Below, one piece after another: positions 21,193-28,982 of a stretch of 64,000 nucleotides of DNA; positions within the stretch are counted from its first letter, which is position 1; each line of letters opens with the position of its first letter. The notes under the pieces were generated by a model that made no database searches, was not told the origin of the DNA, and saw nothing but the letters and a program-made list of their open reading frames with translations. A program made the position numbers and the translations under genes. Source of the DNA: Myxococcales bacterium (GTDB taxonomy: Bacteria; Myxococcota_A; Polyangia; Polyangiales; Ga0077539); the NCBI GenBank assembly GCA_016792845.1, contig JAEUKH010000023.1:124001-188000 (forward strand). The letters are read 5' to 3'.

Positions 21193-23006
21193 TACGAGAG
21201 GGTGAAGGTGTTACCCGTTCGAACCTCGTAGCGCACGATGCTGGTGTTATTGTGCACGATGATCGCGTCGTTCGGCTCCTGGGGGTCAAAGATCAGGCCC
21301 CCGCGGAGCTGAAAGTTTTGCCCGAGCGGCCCGCGGATGTGACGGTACCAGTCGGCCATGGCGAACGAGTTGGTCATGTCGTCGCGGTCGCCGCTCATGA
21401 GGTTCACCGCGACGATGCTGGTGGCGTTGCCGGCGCCGGTGGTCCAGAGGCGGTTGCGGGCGGCGTCCCAGGTGAGCCAGCGGTCACCCATGACGGCGCC
21501 GCGGCCCACGCCCGCCATCAGGTCGGCGTTCGACACCACGATGCGATCGCCCGTCGCAGGGTTGATGCGCACCAGGGCCGAGGCGTTACGCCCATAAAGG
21601 TTGCCGTCGGTGTGAACCAACAACGCGCGCCAATCGAAGCGCATCAGCGCCGTGTTGCCGGTGCCGAGGTCTTGACCGCGGTAGGCGTTCATCGGCCCGC
21701 TGGTCGAGGGGGCGTCATTGAAGTACCGCGTCACCCACGTGCAGCTTGAGCCATCCGCGCTGACCCGCACGATGCCGTTGGGGCCCACCGGGGCGCCGTT
21801 CGGTTGAACACCGAAATAGTGGTTCCCCATGGCGTCCATCGTCCATCCATTGGGGTGAAGCTGCACCACCCTGACGCCCATCAACGCTTCATCGGGTACG
21901 CCGTTCCAACATTGGTTGGTGTTCACCGAGGAGCTCGGGCGCTGCCCCGTCAAATTCGCACGAATCTCTTCGCGCCACACCAGGGTGCGCCGCCCCGTGG
22001 TGAGATCGACGCGCCAGATCTGAGCCCCGAGACCCGGGCCCGACACATACGCGTAGGTGTTGCCGTCGGCGCCCCGCTTCACGTCTTGAATGCTGCCGAT
22101 GTCATCGGCGATGGGCATCGTCGATGCGCACTCGGCGGGCGTGCCGCTGCATCCCACGCGACGCACCCCCATCACCGGGTCGTTGTATGCGCCCGACAAG
22201 ACCGTGCGCGCGCCCGTGTCGAGGTCAATCGCGAAGATCAACCCCATGTTGTTAAAAGGCGCATCGCTGTAATACCCGCCAATGATGAGCCGCCGGGTGC
22301 CGGGCTCGACGTACCCGCCTGAGTAGCCCTTGTTGCCGCGAAGATCGGGCATCCCGGGGCCCATCCCGATGCGGGTGCGCTGCGCCAGAATCGACGGCGG
22401 GCTGCACCGGTCGAAGCGGCTGTCCATTGAGATCATGCGGCCGAGCTGGTTGTTGCAGCGACAGTCAATGGGCAACCGCGTCGTCAGACGTAGCGCCTCG
22501 TTGACCATGTTGTCACAGCTGTGGCGCCACATCTCGCTCATGAGCTGGCGATTGTCGAGCGACGAGATGCACTCAAACTGCGGAGCCTCGCCCCGCGGCT
22601 GAGGCCCGTACAAATTGCGGTTCGCGCAATACGCCCGGCAGGCGCCGCCGGTGCCGGGGTCGAGGCACTCGCGGTTGGTCAAACAACGGCTCGTGTTGGG
22701 GTCAAGCACAGGCTGAAACCCCTCAGGGCAGTTGGCGCCCATGCGCCCGGCCCAACGCGAGGGGTCGGCGTAGTTCACCCCGCCGTCGGCCAACATCTGC
22801 GGCTGGTCGGTGCTGGGTGCGGCGTCGGTGCCGCTTGTCGCGTCGGAGCGTGGCACGCCTGCATCGGTGCCCGAAGAATTGCCCGAATCGGCGATCACGG
22901 CGTCAGCGCTCAGCGCCGCGTCGCCCGAGGCCGGAGAGGCCGAGCAGCCCGAGAGGAGGTACGATGACAGTGAAAGCATTGAAAGAAGACAAGATTTCTT
23001 TGACAT
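21189..23006 (-). CDS. Lipoprotein, probable beta-propeller, inside the microcompartment region
   Basis: A 605-residue lipoprotein with lipobox LSGC (Cys21) and an Asp/Ser/Thr/Gly linker to about residue 78. A Cys-containing region follows (NCPEGFQPVLDPNTSRCLTN ... CRAYC, about 90-190). The rest alternates beta strands with motifs such as GLIFAIDLDTGARTVLSG, AQIWRVDLTTGRRTLVW, ALVRINPATGDRIVVS and SIVAVNLMSGDRDDM. About six such blades fit a beta-propeller. It reads against the shell operon and ends within the DUF2325 gene, so the link to the microcompartment may be only positional. Function unknown. Confidence 0.75.
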   Translation of the reverse strand: MSKKSCLLSMLSLSSYLLSGCSASPASGDAALSADAVIADSGNSSGTDAGVPRSDATSGTDAAPSTDQPQMLADGGVNYADPSRWAGRMGANCPEGFQPVLDPNTSRCLTNRECLDPGTGGACRAYCANRNLYGPQPRGEAPQFECISSLDNRQLMSEMWRHSCDNMVNEALRLTTRLPIDCRCNNQLGRMISMDSRFDRCSPPSILAQRTRIGMGPGMPDLRGNKGYSGGYVEPGTRRLIIGGYYSDAPFNNMGLIFAIDLDTGARTVLSGAYNDPVMGVRRVGCSGTPAECASTMPIADDIGSIQDVKRGADGNTYAYVSGPGLGAQIWRVDLTTGRRTLVWREEIRANLTGQRPSSSVNTNQCWNGVPDEALMGVRVVQLHPNGWTMDAMGNHYFGVQPNGAPVGPNGIVRVSADGSSCTWVTRYFNDAPSTSGPMNAYRGQDLGTGNTALMRFDWRALLVHTDGNLYGRNASALVRINPATGDRIVVSNADLMAGVGRGAVMGDRWLTWDAARNRLWTTGAGNATSIVAVNLMSGDRDDMTNSFAMADWYRHIRGPLGQNFQLRGGLIFDPQEPNDAIIVHNNTSIVRYEVRTGNTFTLSY

Positions 23007-23343
23007 AGGGCTCCGCCTGTGGCCCGCACGAGGCCCCGCCTCACCCTGAGACGGTGCCAGCCGAGGGCGCCGAAGAAATGGCAGCGCCGCAGCGCGACTC
23101 CGTACTCTTACGGAATCTGTCGCCGCAGCACCGCCCAGAGACTACGCAATCGAGGCTGTGAATTCCCGTTCTTACGCGAGGTGCGGTGACCGTGGTCAGA
23201 CGCCCCGGTGCGCGCCCGGGCAATCTGCTTGCGCGCCGGGCGGGGCCTGTGCGGGGTGCGCTGGGGGCCAATGGGGGCTTCGGCGCGGCGGGGTGCTTCG
23301 GGTCTTGTGTGGGGGGCTGGGGTCGTTCTACGGTCGCGGCCCG
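23007..23343. other. Divergent promoter region between lipoprotein and aldehyde dehydrogenase
   Basis: About 337 bp without a credible gene. It holds a 16-bp hairpin/palindrome, TCCGTA-CTCT-TACGGA, at 23099-23114, which could be an operator. The second half is very GC-rich. Confidence 0.45.
23099..23114. promoter_or_regulatory. Short palindrome, possible operator
   Basis: TCCGTA and TACGGA separated by 4 bp, within the divergent region about 230 bp before the aldehyde dehydrogenase start and about 95 bp before the lipoprotein start. No protein can be assigned to it. Confidence 0.3.
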
Positions 23344-24789
23344 ATGCGCCCGAACGACCCACGCGTTGATGAGATTGTGGCCCTTGTTGTCGACCGGCTG
23401 AAGAAGCAAGGGGTCACCTCGGCCTCGCCTCAGGCCGTGGCCGCGGCCCTCGGTCAAGCGGCGCCCGCGGTGCATGTGCGGCGCCGTGGCGTCTTCGACG
23501 ACGTCGACAGCGCCGTGGCGGCGGCCCGCAAGGCCTTCGAGCAGTACGAGCAGATGCCCCTGGCCACCCGCCACGCGGTGGTGCGGGCCATGCGCCAGGC
23601 CGCCATGGGCGTGCTCGAAGAGATGTGCCAGCGCGCGGTCAAAGAGACCCGCCTCGGGCGCGTCGAAGACAAGCGCTTGAAGAACCGCGCGGCCATCACC
23701 AAGACGCCTGGCCCCGAGTTTCTAGAGCCGATCGCGGCCTCAGGCGACGACGGCCTTATGGTGATGGAGCGGGCCCCCTTCGGCGTCATCGCGTCGATTA
23801 CGCCCTGCACCAACCCGACTGAGACCATTATCAACAATGGTATCGGCATGGTGGCCGGCGGCAACGCGGTGGTCTTCAACACACACCCTGCGGCGAAAGA
23901 GACCAGCGCCTGGTACGTCTCGCTCCTCTGCGACGCCATCGTCTCGGCGGGCGGCCCCGAGAACCTCTTGTGTTGCATCGCCGAGCCCACCGTGGCCACC
24001 GCCCAGGCCCTCATGCGTCACAAGGGCACGCGCATCGTCGTGGTGACCGGCGGCGGCGCCGTGGTGGCCGAGGCCATGCGCTCGGGCAAGCGCGCCATCT
24101 CGGCGGGGCCCGGCAACCCGCCCGCGGTGGTCGACGAGACCGCGCACCTCGAAGAGGCCGCGCGGGGCATCGTGGCGGGCGCGAGCTTTGACAACAACAT
24201 CATCTGCACCTGTGAGAAAGAGATCATCGTGGTCTCTTCGGTGGCCGATCGCTTCAAGAAACACTTGAAAGAAGCCGGCACCCACGAGCTCACCGCGGGC
24301 GAGCTGCGGCAGCTCGAGCGGGTGCTCATCACGGCAGACAATCACGTCAACCGCGAGTTTGTTGGCAAGAACGCCAACGCCATCTTGCGCGCCATCGGCA
24401 AGACGGGCACCGACGATTTGCGGCTCCTCTGGGCCGAGGTCGAAGAGAATCACCCCTTCGTTCAGCACGAGATGCTGATGCCGGTGCTCGGCCTCGTGCG
24501 CGCCCGCGATGTGGGCGACGCCATCGCGATGGCGAAGCGCGTCGAGCACGGGTACGGCCACACCGCCACGATGTGGAGCACCAACCTCGACAACCTCTCG
24601 ACCATGGCGCGGTCGATCAACACGTCGATCTTTGTAAAGAATGGCCCCAATTACGCAGGCATCGGCGTCGGCGGCGAAGGCTGGACTTCGTGGACCATCG
24701 CCTCGCCCACCGGCGAGGGGCTCACCACCTGCCGCACCTTCACCCGAGAGCGGCGCTGCACCCTCAAAGACAGCTTCCGAATCGTTTGA
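23344..24789 (+). CDS. CoA-acylating aldehyde dehydrogenase (PduP/EutE type), microcompartment cargo
   Basis: A 481-residue enzyme that oxidises an aldehyde to acyl-CoA with NAD+ and CoA, the core enzyme of metabolosomes. The catalytic Cys is C288 in FDNNIICTCEKE, the position of NNLPC in PduP. Other motifs are FGVIASITPCTNPTETI and ISAGPGNPPAVVDE. The N-terminus (DEIVALVVDRLKKQG, about 9-23) is an amphipathic helix followed by an Ala/Gln/Ser linker, the form of an encapsulation peptide. ATG 23344 is preferred because it begins exactly before this helix. It lies 2.1 kb past the shell genes in the same orientation. No phosphotransacylase, alcohol dehydrogenase or aldehyde-producing enzyme is nearby. 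Confidence 0.92.
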   Translation: MRPNDPRVDEIVALVVDRLKKQGVTSASPQAVAAALGQAAPAVHVRRRGVFDDVDSAVAAARKAFEQYEQMPLATRHAVVRAMRQAAMGVLEEMCQRAVKETRLGRVEDKRLKNRAAITKTPGPEFLEPIAASGDDGLMVMERAPFGVIASITPCTNPTETIINNGIGMVAGGNAVVFNTHPAAKETSAWYVSLLCDAIVSAGGPENLLCCIAEPTVATAQALMRHKGTRIVVVTGGGAVVAEAMRSGKRAISAGPGNPPAVVDETAHLEEAARGIVAGASFDNNIICTCEKEIIVVSSVADRFKKHLKEAGTHELTAGELRQLERVLITADNHVNREFVGKNANAILRAIGKTGTDDLRLLWAEVEENHPFVQHEMLMPVLGLVRARDVGDAIAMAKRVEHGYGHTATMWSTNLDNLSTMARSINTSIFVKNGPNYAGIGVGGEGWTSWTIASPTGEGLTTCRTFTRERRCTLKDSFRIV

Positions 24790-24811
24790 TGGGTTGAGCC
24801 CGGCGCGGCGG

Positions 24812-25747
24812 TCAGTGCGCCGTGTCGGGTCGCGCCGTCGGGGGCGCGGGCGCGAGCAAGACCGAAGGGGCCGTGCCCCGGGCCTGGGTAAACGCCGTCA
24901 AAAGCTTCGGTGCCGCGTGGGTCGGGTCGAGGCTGAACTCAGGGTCAGCGGCCAAGACCTGACGGTAGGCCTCGCTCGCCAGGTCGGGCCGATCGAGCGC
25001 GGCCTGGGCCTCGGCGAGGCATCGGTAGATGGCCACCCTTTGGGTGTTGGTCAGCGGGTCGGCGCCCGCGAGGCGAGACGCCAAGGCCACCGTCTCAACA
25101 TACAACCCGCGCGACAAGAGCCGCTCTAAGGTAGGCAGCTCGCGGTCGACGGTGCGCTGCGCCGAGTGCGCCGCGATCAGCGCCGCGTCGGTCGAGCCCT
25201 CGGGCAACTCACGCAGCACCGTCTCATGCAGGGGCACGATCAAGACCTGGCCGCGCCCCACCCGCTGCGACCCGAGGGAGTTGTACTCTACAAGAAACTG
25301 CACCATCGCGCGGTCGCCGTAAAACCGCCGGGCCACTTCAAAGAGGGGCTCCTCGGCGGTGATCACATAACGGAGCAGATACGGGAGCCGCAGCACCGTG
25401 CCGGCCGAAGGAGGGGCGGTGAAGACCGCGCCGTTGATCCGCGCGAGGTAGGGGCCGCGGCGGCCGTCGCCGAGGTGCCGTTGGGCCAGGCGCTCCCAAG
25501 TGTCGCCCGCGTTGGCCCGAAGATACTGCACGCTCGGAATGGTGAGATGAACCCCCGGCGGCAGCGTCGGGTTCGCTTGAACATACAAGAAGTTCGCCGC
25601 GACGATCACCGGTTCGAGGGCCGCGTTGCCGTAATATCGCTCCGCCAGGGCCGCGAAGGTCTCGCCGCGGGCATAGACGTGAATCACGTCAGCCCGAACA
25701 AACGACGGAGCGCTCAGCGCGACCAGCAAGGCCAACGCCGCCGCCAT
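24812..25747 (-). CDS. Exported LysM-repeat protein with TPR-like C-terminus
   Basis: A 311-residue exported protein (signal MAAALALLVALSAPSFVRA). Three LysM modules that usually bind peptidoglycan glycans are visible: HVYARGETFAALAERYYGN, RANAGDTWERLAQRHLGDG and YVITAEEPLFEVARRFYGD. The C-terminal region (about 215-295) is helical and ends in a TPR-like pair (CLAEAQAALDRPDLASEAYRQVL). ATG 25747 gives the signal peptide; the longer upstream frame crosses the inverted-repeat element. It is the last gene of the Pal/CpoB/kinase cluster and probably acts at the cell wall. The convergent aldehyde dehydrogenase ends 22 bp away. Confidence 0.85.
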   Translation of the reverse strand: MAAALALLVALSAPSFVRADVIHVYARGETFAALAERYYGNAALEPVIVAANFLYVQANPTLPPGVHLTIPSVQYLRANAGDTWERLAQRHLGDGRRGPYLARINGAVFTAPPSAGTVLRLPYLLRYVITAEEPLFEVARRFYGDRAMVQFLVEYNSLGSQRVGRGQVLIVPLHETVLRELPEGSTDAALIAAHSAQRTVDRELPTLERLLSRGLYVETVALASRLAGADPLTNTQRVAIYRCLAEAQAALDRPDLASEAYRQVLAADPEFSLDPTHAAPKLLTAFTQARGTAPSVLLAPAPPTARPDTAH

Positions 25748-25757
25748 ACGCTGGAGC

Positions 25758-25920
25758 CTAGAGACGCGATCAAGTATCCGGACCGAGCCATGCAAAGGGA
25801 CACGAGTCCTGCAAGGCGCTGAGGCGAAGACGGGCTGTTGGCCCGTCGAGACTCGGCAACGCAGCGGGGCGACGGGGCCCTGCCGCAGGGCGACAGGAGG
25901 ATACTTGATCGCGTCTCTAG
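25758..25920. mobile_element. 163-bp element bounded by 22-bp perfect inverted repeats (MITE-like)
   Basis: Arms at 25758-25779 and 25899-25920 are exact reverse complements (outer end CTAGAGACGCGATC). The 119-bp interior contains two tight hairpins: GACGGGC-TGTTG-GCCCGTC and GCCCTG-CCG-CAGGGC. No open frame is inside. The element fills almost the whole gap between the kinase and LysM genes. The kinase stop codon (25917-25919) lies inside the right arm, so insertion may have set the kinase C-terminus. A MITE, a REP-type repeat or a structured 5' leader of the LysM gene are the options. Confidence 0.65.
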
Positions 25921-27272
25921 GGCGCACGCTCACCTCCGCTGGCCGGCGCGAGGTCGACATCGATCCACAGGGTGCCGTCGGGCACCACGGTGATGGTGCG
26001 GTCTTCGGGGATGCACGACGGGTTTCGGAGCCGCACAAAGTGTGACCCCGGGCTCAACGGGATCGCCCGCGCCAAGGGGGTCGTGTCGACGAGCATCCCG
26101 TCGACGGTGATCTCAGCCCAAGGTCGCGCAAGCACTCGCAAATACCCCACCCCCGGGGCGCCCGACGGGCGCGGGCCGAGCACCGTCGCGGGGGTCGCGT
26201 GGCGGGCCGCGGCGAGCTCGACCCCGGCGGCGCCCACGAGCCCGAGGCCCAGCACCGCGAGCTGACCCGCGAAGGCGCGACGCAGACGAAAGCGCTGCGA
26301 GGTGCCCGTCCAGCCTTGGGCCATGGGGCCGAGGGCGGTGCGGGCCTCGTCGTCGTCGACCAGGGCGATCTCGCGCATCCATCCGACGAGCCGCGCCTCG
26401 TGAGAGATCACCCCGGCGCGGGCGAGAAACTCCGTGAGGTCGTCGCAGAGGCGCCCCGTACTCGGGTACCGATGGGCGGGGTTCTTCTCAAGACAGCGGG
26501 CCAGGATGCGCTCTAACATCCCCGGCAGGTTGGGCAGAATCGAGCGCGCGGTGGTGTACCGATCGAGCCGAATCTTCTGCATCACGGTGCGGGCGGGCTC
26601 TTCTTCAAAGGGCCTCCGACCGGTGAGAAGTTCATAAAAGACAATGCCGAAGCTGAAGACGTCGCTGGCGTCATCGAGGCGGTCGCCCAAGACCTGCTCG
26701 GGGCTCATGTACGCCGGGGTGCCCACCACCCCGAGGGTCTCGGGGGTCGGGTCGTCGAGCACTCGCGCGAGGCCGAAATCTGCGAGCTTGACATCGCCGC
26801 GGCGCGACACCAGCACGTTGCCGGGCTTGATGTCGCGATGCACCACCCCGCGAAGGTGAATGTGCTCAAGCGCGCGGGCGATCTTGAGCGCAAAAATCGA
26901 CGCGACGTCGGCGGGCAGCTGCCCGTCGGGGGCCTGGAGGCGCACATCCTGGAGCGTCCACCCGTCGACGAACTCCATCACGAGGTAGGGCCGCCCGTCG
27001 TCGGTCTGCCCCTGCGCGAACACCTGCGGGATGTTCTGATGTGTGAAGCCCGCGAGCAGCGTCGCTTCGCGCGAGAACCGTTGCCCGAGCTGCGAGCCCG
27101 GGGCCACGCTGGCTTTGAGAAACTTCACCGCCACCTCGCGGCGCGGCGCCGTCATGGTGGCGCGGTAGACCTCGGCGAGGGTGCCTTCGCCGATCTTGTC
27201 GCCGAGCCCGAGCTCGTGCCCCGCCCGCAAGGCAGAGCCCGTACGGGGGCCGGGCGCGGGCGCACGGGTCAT
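25917..27272 (-). CDS. Membrane serine/threonine protein kinase with PEGA domain
   Basis: A 451-residue Hanks-type kinase. The ATP loop is IGEGTLAEVYRA, the ATP lysine is in VAVKFLK, the catalytic loop is HRDIKPGN, followed by DFG (LADFGLA) and APE-type MSPEQ. It looks catalytically intact. A transmembrane helix (LAVLGLGLVGAAGVELAA, about 345-362) is followed by an extracytoplasmic PEGA domain (ITVDGMLVDTTPLARAIPLSPGSHFVRL). It starts at ATG 27272 with a 4-bp overlap of the CpoB-like stop. The neighbours are envelope proteins (Pal-like, CpoB-like, LysM), so the kinase may sense or regulate cell-wall state. Its stop codon lies in the inverted-repeat element. Confidence 0.9.
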   Translation of the reverse strand: MTRAPAPGPRTGSALRAGHELGLGDKIGEGTLAEVYRATMTAPRREVAVKFLKASVAPGSQLGQRFSREATLLAGFTHQNIPQVFAQGQTDDGRPYLVMEFVDGWTLQDVRLQAPDGQLPADVASIFALKIARALEHIHLRGVVHRDIKPGNVLVSRRGDVKLADFGLARVLDDPTPETLGVVGTPAYMSPEQVLGDRLDDASDVFSFGIVFYELLTGRRPFEEEPARTVMQKIRLDRYTTARSILPNLPGMLERILARCLEKNPAHRYPSTGRLCDDLTEFLARAGVISHEARLVGWMREIALVDDDEARTALGPMAQGWTGTSQRFRLRRAFAGQLAVLGLGLVGAAGVELAAARHATPATVLGPRPSGAPGVGYLRVLARPWAEITVDGMLVDTTPLARAIPLSPGSHFVRLRNPSCIPEDRTITVVPDGTLWIDVDLAPASGGERAP

Positions 27273-28105
27273 CCCCCGCAGGCCTCTCGGGGGAGGGCCC
27301 GCACGGCCTCCAGGCGCGTCCGCGCGGCGGCGCCGGCGGGAGTGCGGCCGTGGCGCTCGATGAGGAGCCGCAAGGTGCGCTGCGCCTCGTTGCACATCCG
27401 AAGGTTGACGAACGACTCCGCGAGCACGCCCAAGGCGTCGGGCACGGCGTCGCCCTGGGGGTAGGTCTGCAAGAGCCGGTTGAGCTCTTGAACGGCCGTG
27501 GCGGCGCGGTTCTCGGCCAGCTGCGCGCGGGCGATGAGCAGCGACGCGTCGTCGGCGAGGGGGTCTTGCGCGGCCCGCTGCACCAAGGCCTGCGCGAGAA
27601 AGCGCGCGCGCGCATAGTCGCGCCCGTCGTAGGCCGCCCGCGCCTGGGTCAACAGCGCAGTATTGTCAGTCGGAATCTGCGACGGGTCGACCATCGGCGC
27701 GATGCCCAACCTGCGCTCTACGGCCTCGACCCGGGTGGCCACCTGGCCCCGCGCGGTGGCCGCCTCGTCGAGGGTGTGCCGCAGCTCGTCGAGGGTGCCC
27801 GTGAGCGTACGGATCCGCTCTTCGAGGTTGTCGAGGCGCACCCCGATGTCGGCCATGTTGCGGGTCTGCGTGCGCGCCTGTTCGAGCTGCTCGTTCAACG
27901 TGCGAACCTGCGTCGTCGCCTGATCGACCGCCTCTTGGAGCTGCTGCCGCCGCTGCTGGTCGCGGGTCTCTAGCTCGTGGATGCGCGCCTCCATGCGCGA
28001 GCGGCTTGAGTCGTACTCCGAAGAGGTGACCCAACAGCCGTTGACCACGAAGGCCCCCAGCACAAGCGCCCAGATGCCCGTCGCAACCCGCGAAGAACGC
28101 TTCAT
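27269..28105 (-). CDS. CpoB/YbgF-like lipoprotein with coiled coil and TPR repeats
   Basis: A 278-residue lipoprotein: signal followed by VNGC (Cys24). A coiled coil spans about 30-120 (RIHELETRDQQRRQQLQEAV ... LEERIRTLTGTLDELR), and TPR-type repeats run about 145-275 (ARAAYDGRDYARARFLAQAL, ELNRLLQTYPQGDAVPDALG, ESFVNLRMCNEAQRTLRLL). The order coiled coil then TPR is that of CpoB, the Tol-Pal partner that coordinates septal wall synthesis. The gene sits directly downstream of a Pal-like gene (48 bp), which supports the assignment. A Cys lipoprotein anchor differs from E. coli CpoB, which is periplasmic. Confidence 0.8.
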   Translation of the reverse strand: MKRSSRVATGIWALVLGAFVVNGCWVTSSEYDSSRSRMEARIHELETRDQQRRQQLQEAVDQATTQVRTLNEQLEQARTQTRNMADIGVRLDNLEERIRTLTGTLDELRHTLDEAATARGQVATRVEAVERRLGIAPMVDPSQIPTDNTALLTQARAAYDGRDYARARFLAQALVQRAAQDPLADDASLLIARAQLAENRAATAVQELNRLLQTYPQGDAVPDALGVLAESFVNLRMCNEAQRTLRLLIERHGRTPAGAAARTRLEAVRALPREACGG

Positions 28106-28153
28106 CACAAGCCTCTCAGTGAACCCGTCACACCCAAGCACTGCGCACCCGCC

Positions 28154-28900
28154 TCAGGGCCTGAGACGGTAGTCGACGCGGCGGTCGCGGCGCCAACCGT
28201 CTTCGCCTTCGCCCGTCGCGCCCTCCGAGCCCTCCGACGAGACCGCGATACGCTCGGGGAGAATCCCCAGTGAAATCAAGTACCTTTGCACGATCCTGGC
28301 GCGGCGCTCGCCGAGCGCGAGGTTGTACTCGGTGGTGCCCCGGGGGTCGCACCGGCCGATGAGCACATAGCGGCTGGTGCGCTCGCGCTGGATGCACTCG
28401 GCGCTGCGCTGAAGGGTGCGGCGCGTGCTCTCTGAGAGCTGGGCGTCGTCGAAGTCGAAGAACACGGGCTCGAGGTTGCACTGCGGGCCGCGGTTCTCGG
28501 TTGGGTCTTGGTCGCCCGTGGCGTCGGCCACGCAGCGGCCCGTCTCGCAGTGGCGGCCGCCGGGGCAGCTGCGCACGGCGTCGCACTCGGTGCGCTCGAC
28601 GCAGCGGTGCTCGCGGCACGCCTGGCTGCTCAGGCAGTCGTTGTCGCCTTCGCACGCGTTGAGGCCTTCGACGCAGCGGTTGCGCAGGCAGCTCATGTTC
28701 TCGCCGCAGTCGCTGTTGCTGCGGCACTGCTGGCATCGGCCGTTGACGCAGAGCTCGCGGCGCCCGTTGCGCTGGCAGTGCTGATCGTTGCGGCACACCG
28801 GGTAATCGGGGTCGCTCGTGCACCCCGTCGCGGCGGCCCCCGCGAGGCCCATGAGGAGCCAGCCGATCGAGAGAGTCGAGGCCCTGTTACGCTGCAACAT
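28154..28900 (-). CDS. Pal-like OmpA-domain lipoprotein with Cys-rich N-terminal region
   Basis: A 248-residue lipoprotein (lipobox ATGC, Cys27). The C-terminal domain (about 145-248) is Pal-like: VFFDFDDAQLSEST, then IGRCDPRGTTEYNLALGERRA, and RRDRRVDYRLRP. It would bind peptidoglycan and anchor the outer membrane. Unusually, about 100 residues of Cys pairs precede it (CRNDQHCQRNGRRELC, CRSNSDCGENMSCLRNRC and similar), a form typical of myxobacterial surface proteins. The start is ATG 28900, upstream of which lies a 13-bp palindrome. It heads the envelope operon Pal-CpoB-kinase-LysM. Confidence 0.85.
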   Translation of the reverse strand: MLQRNRASTLSIGWLLMGLAGAAATGCTSDPDYPVCRNDQHCQRNGRRELCVNGRCQQCRSNSDCGENMSCLRNRCVEGLNACEGDNDCLSSQACREHRCVERTECDAVRSCPGGRHCETGRCVADATGDQDPTENRGPQCNLEPVFFDFDDAQLSESTRRTLQRSAECIQRERTSRYVLIGRCDPRGTTEYNLALGERRARIVQRYLISLGILPERIAVSSEGSEGATGEGEDGWRRDRRVDYRLRP

Positions 28901-28929
28901 CGTCGCGGGTGCGTAGTCTTTCCCTCGCG

Positions 28930-28942
28930 GTGTTGTCAACAC
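28930..28942. promoter_or_regulatory. 13-bp palindrome between divergent genes
   Basis: GTGTTG-T-CAACAC lies 30 bp upstream of the Pal-like start and 41 bp upstream of the MATE transporter start. The position suits an operator controlling both divergent genes. No regulator gene is adjacent. Confidence 0.35.
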
Positions 28943-28982
28943 TTCCCCAAGGGCTACATCGTGGTAGTACCGCGGCCCGACG

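Noticed and set aside
25758..25920. Retron-type ncRNA, because inverted repeats flank a structured interior
   Set aside because: No reverse transcriptase gene is near, and the 22-bp perfect arms are longer than usual retron a1/a2 repeats. A MITE or REP-type element fits better.
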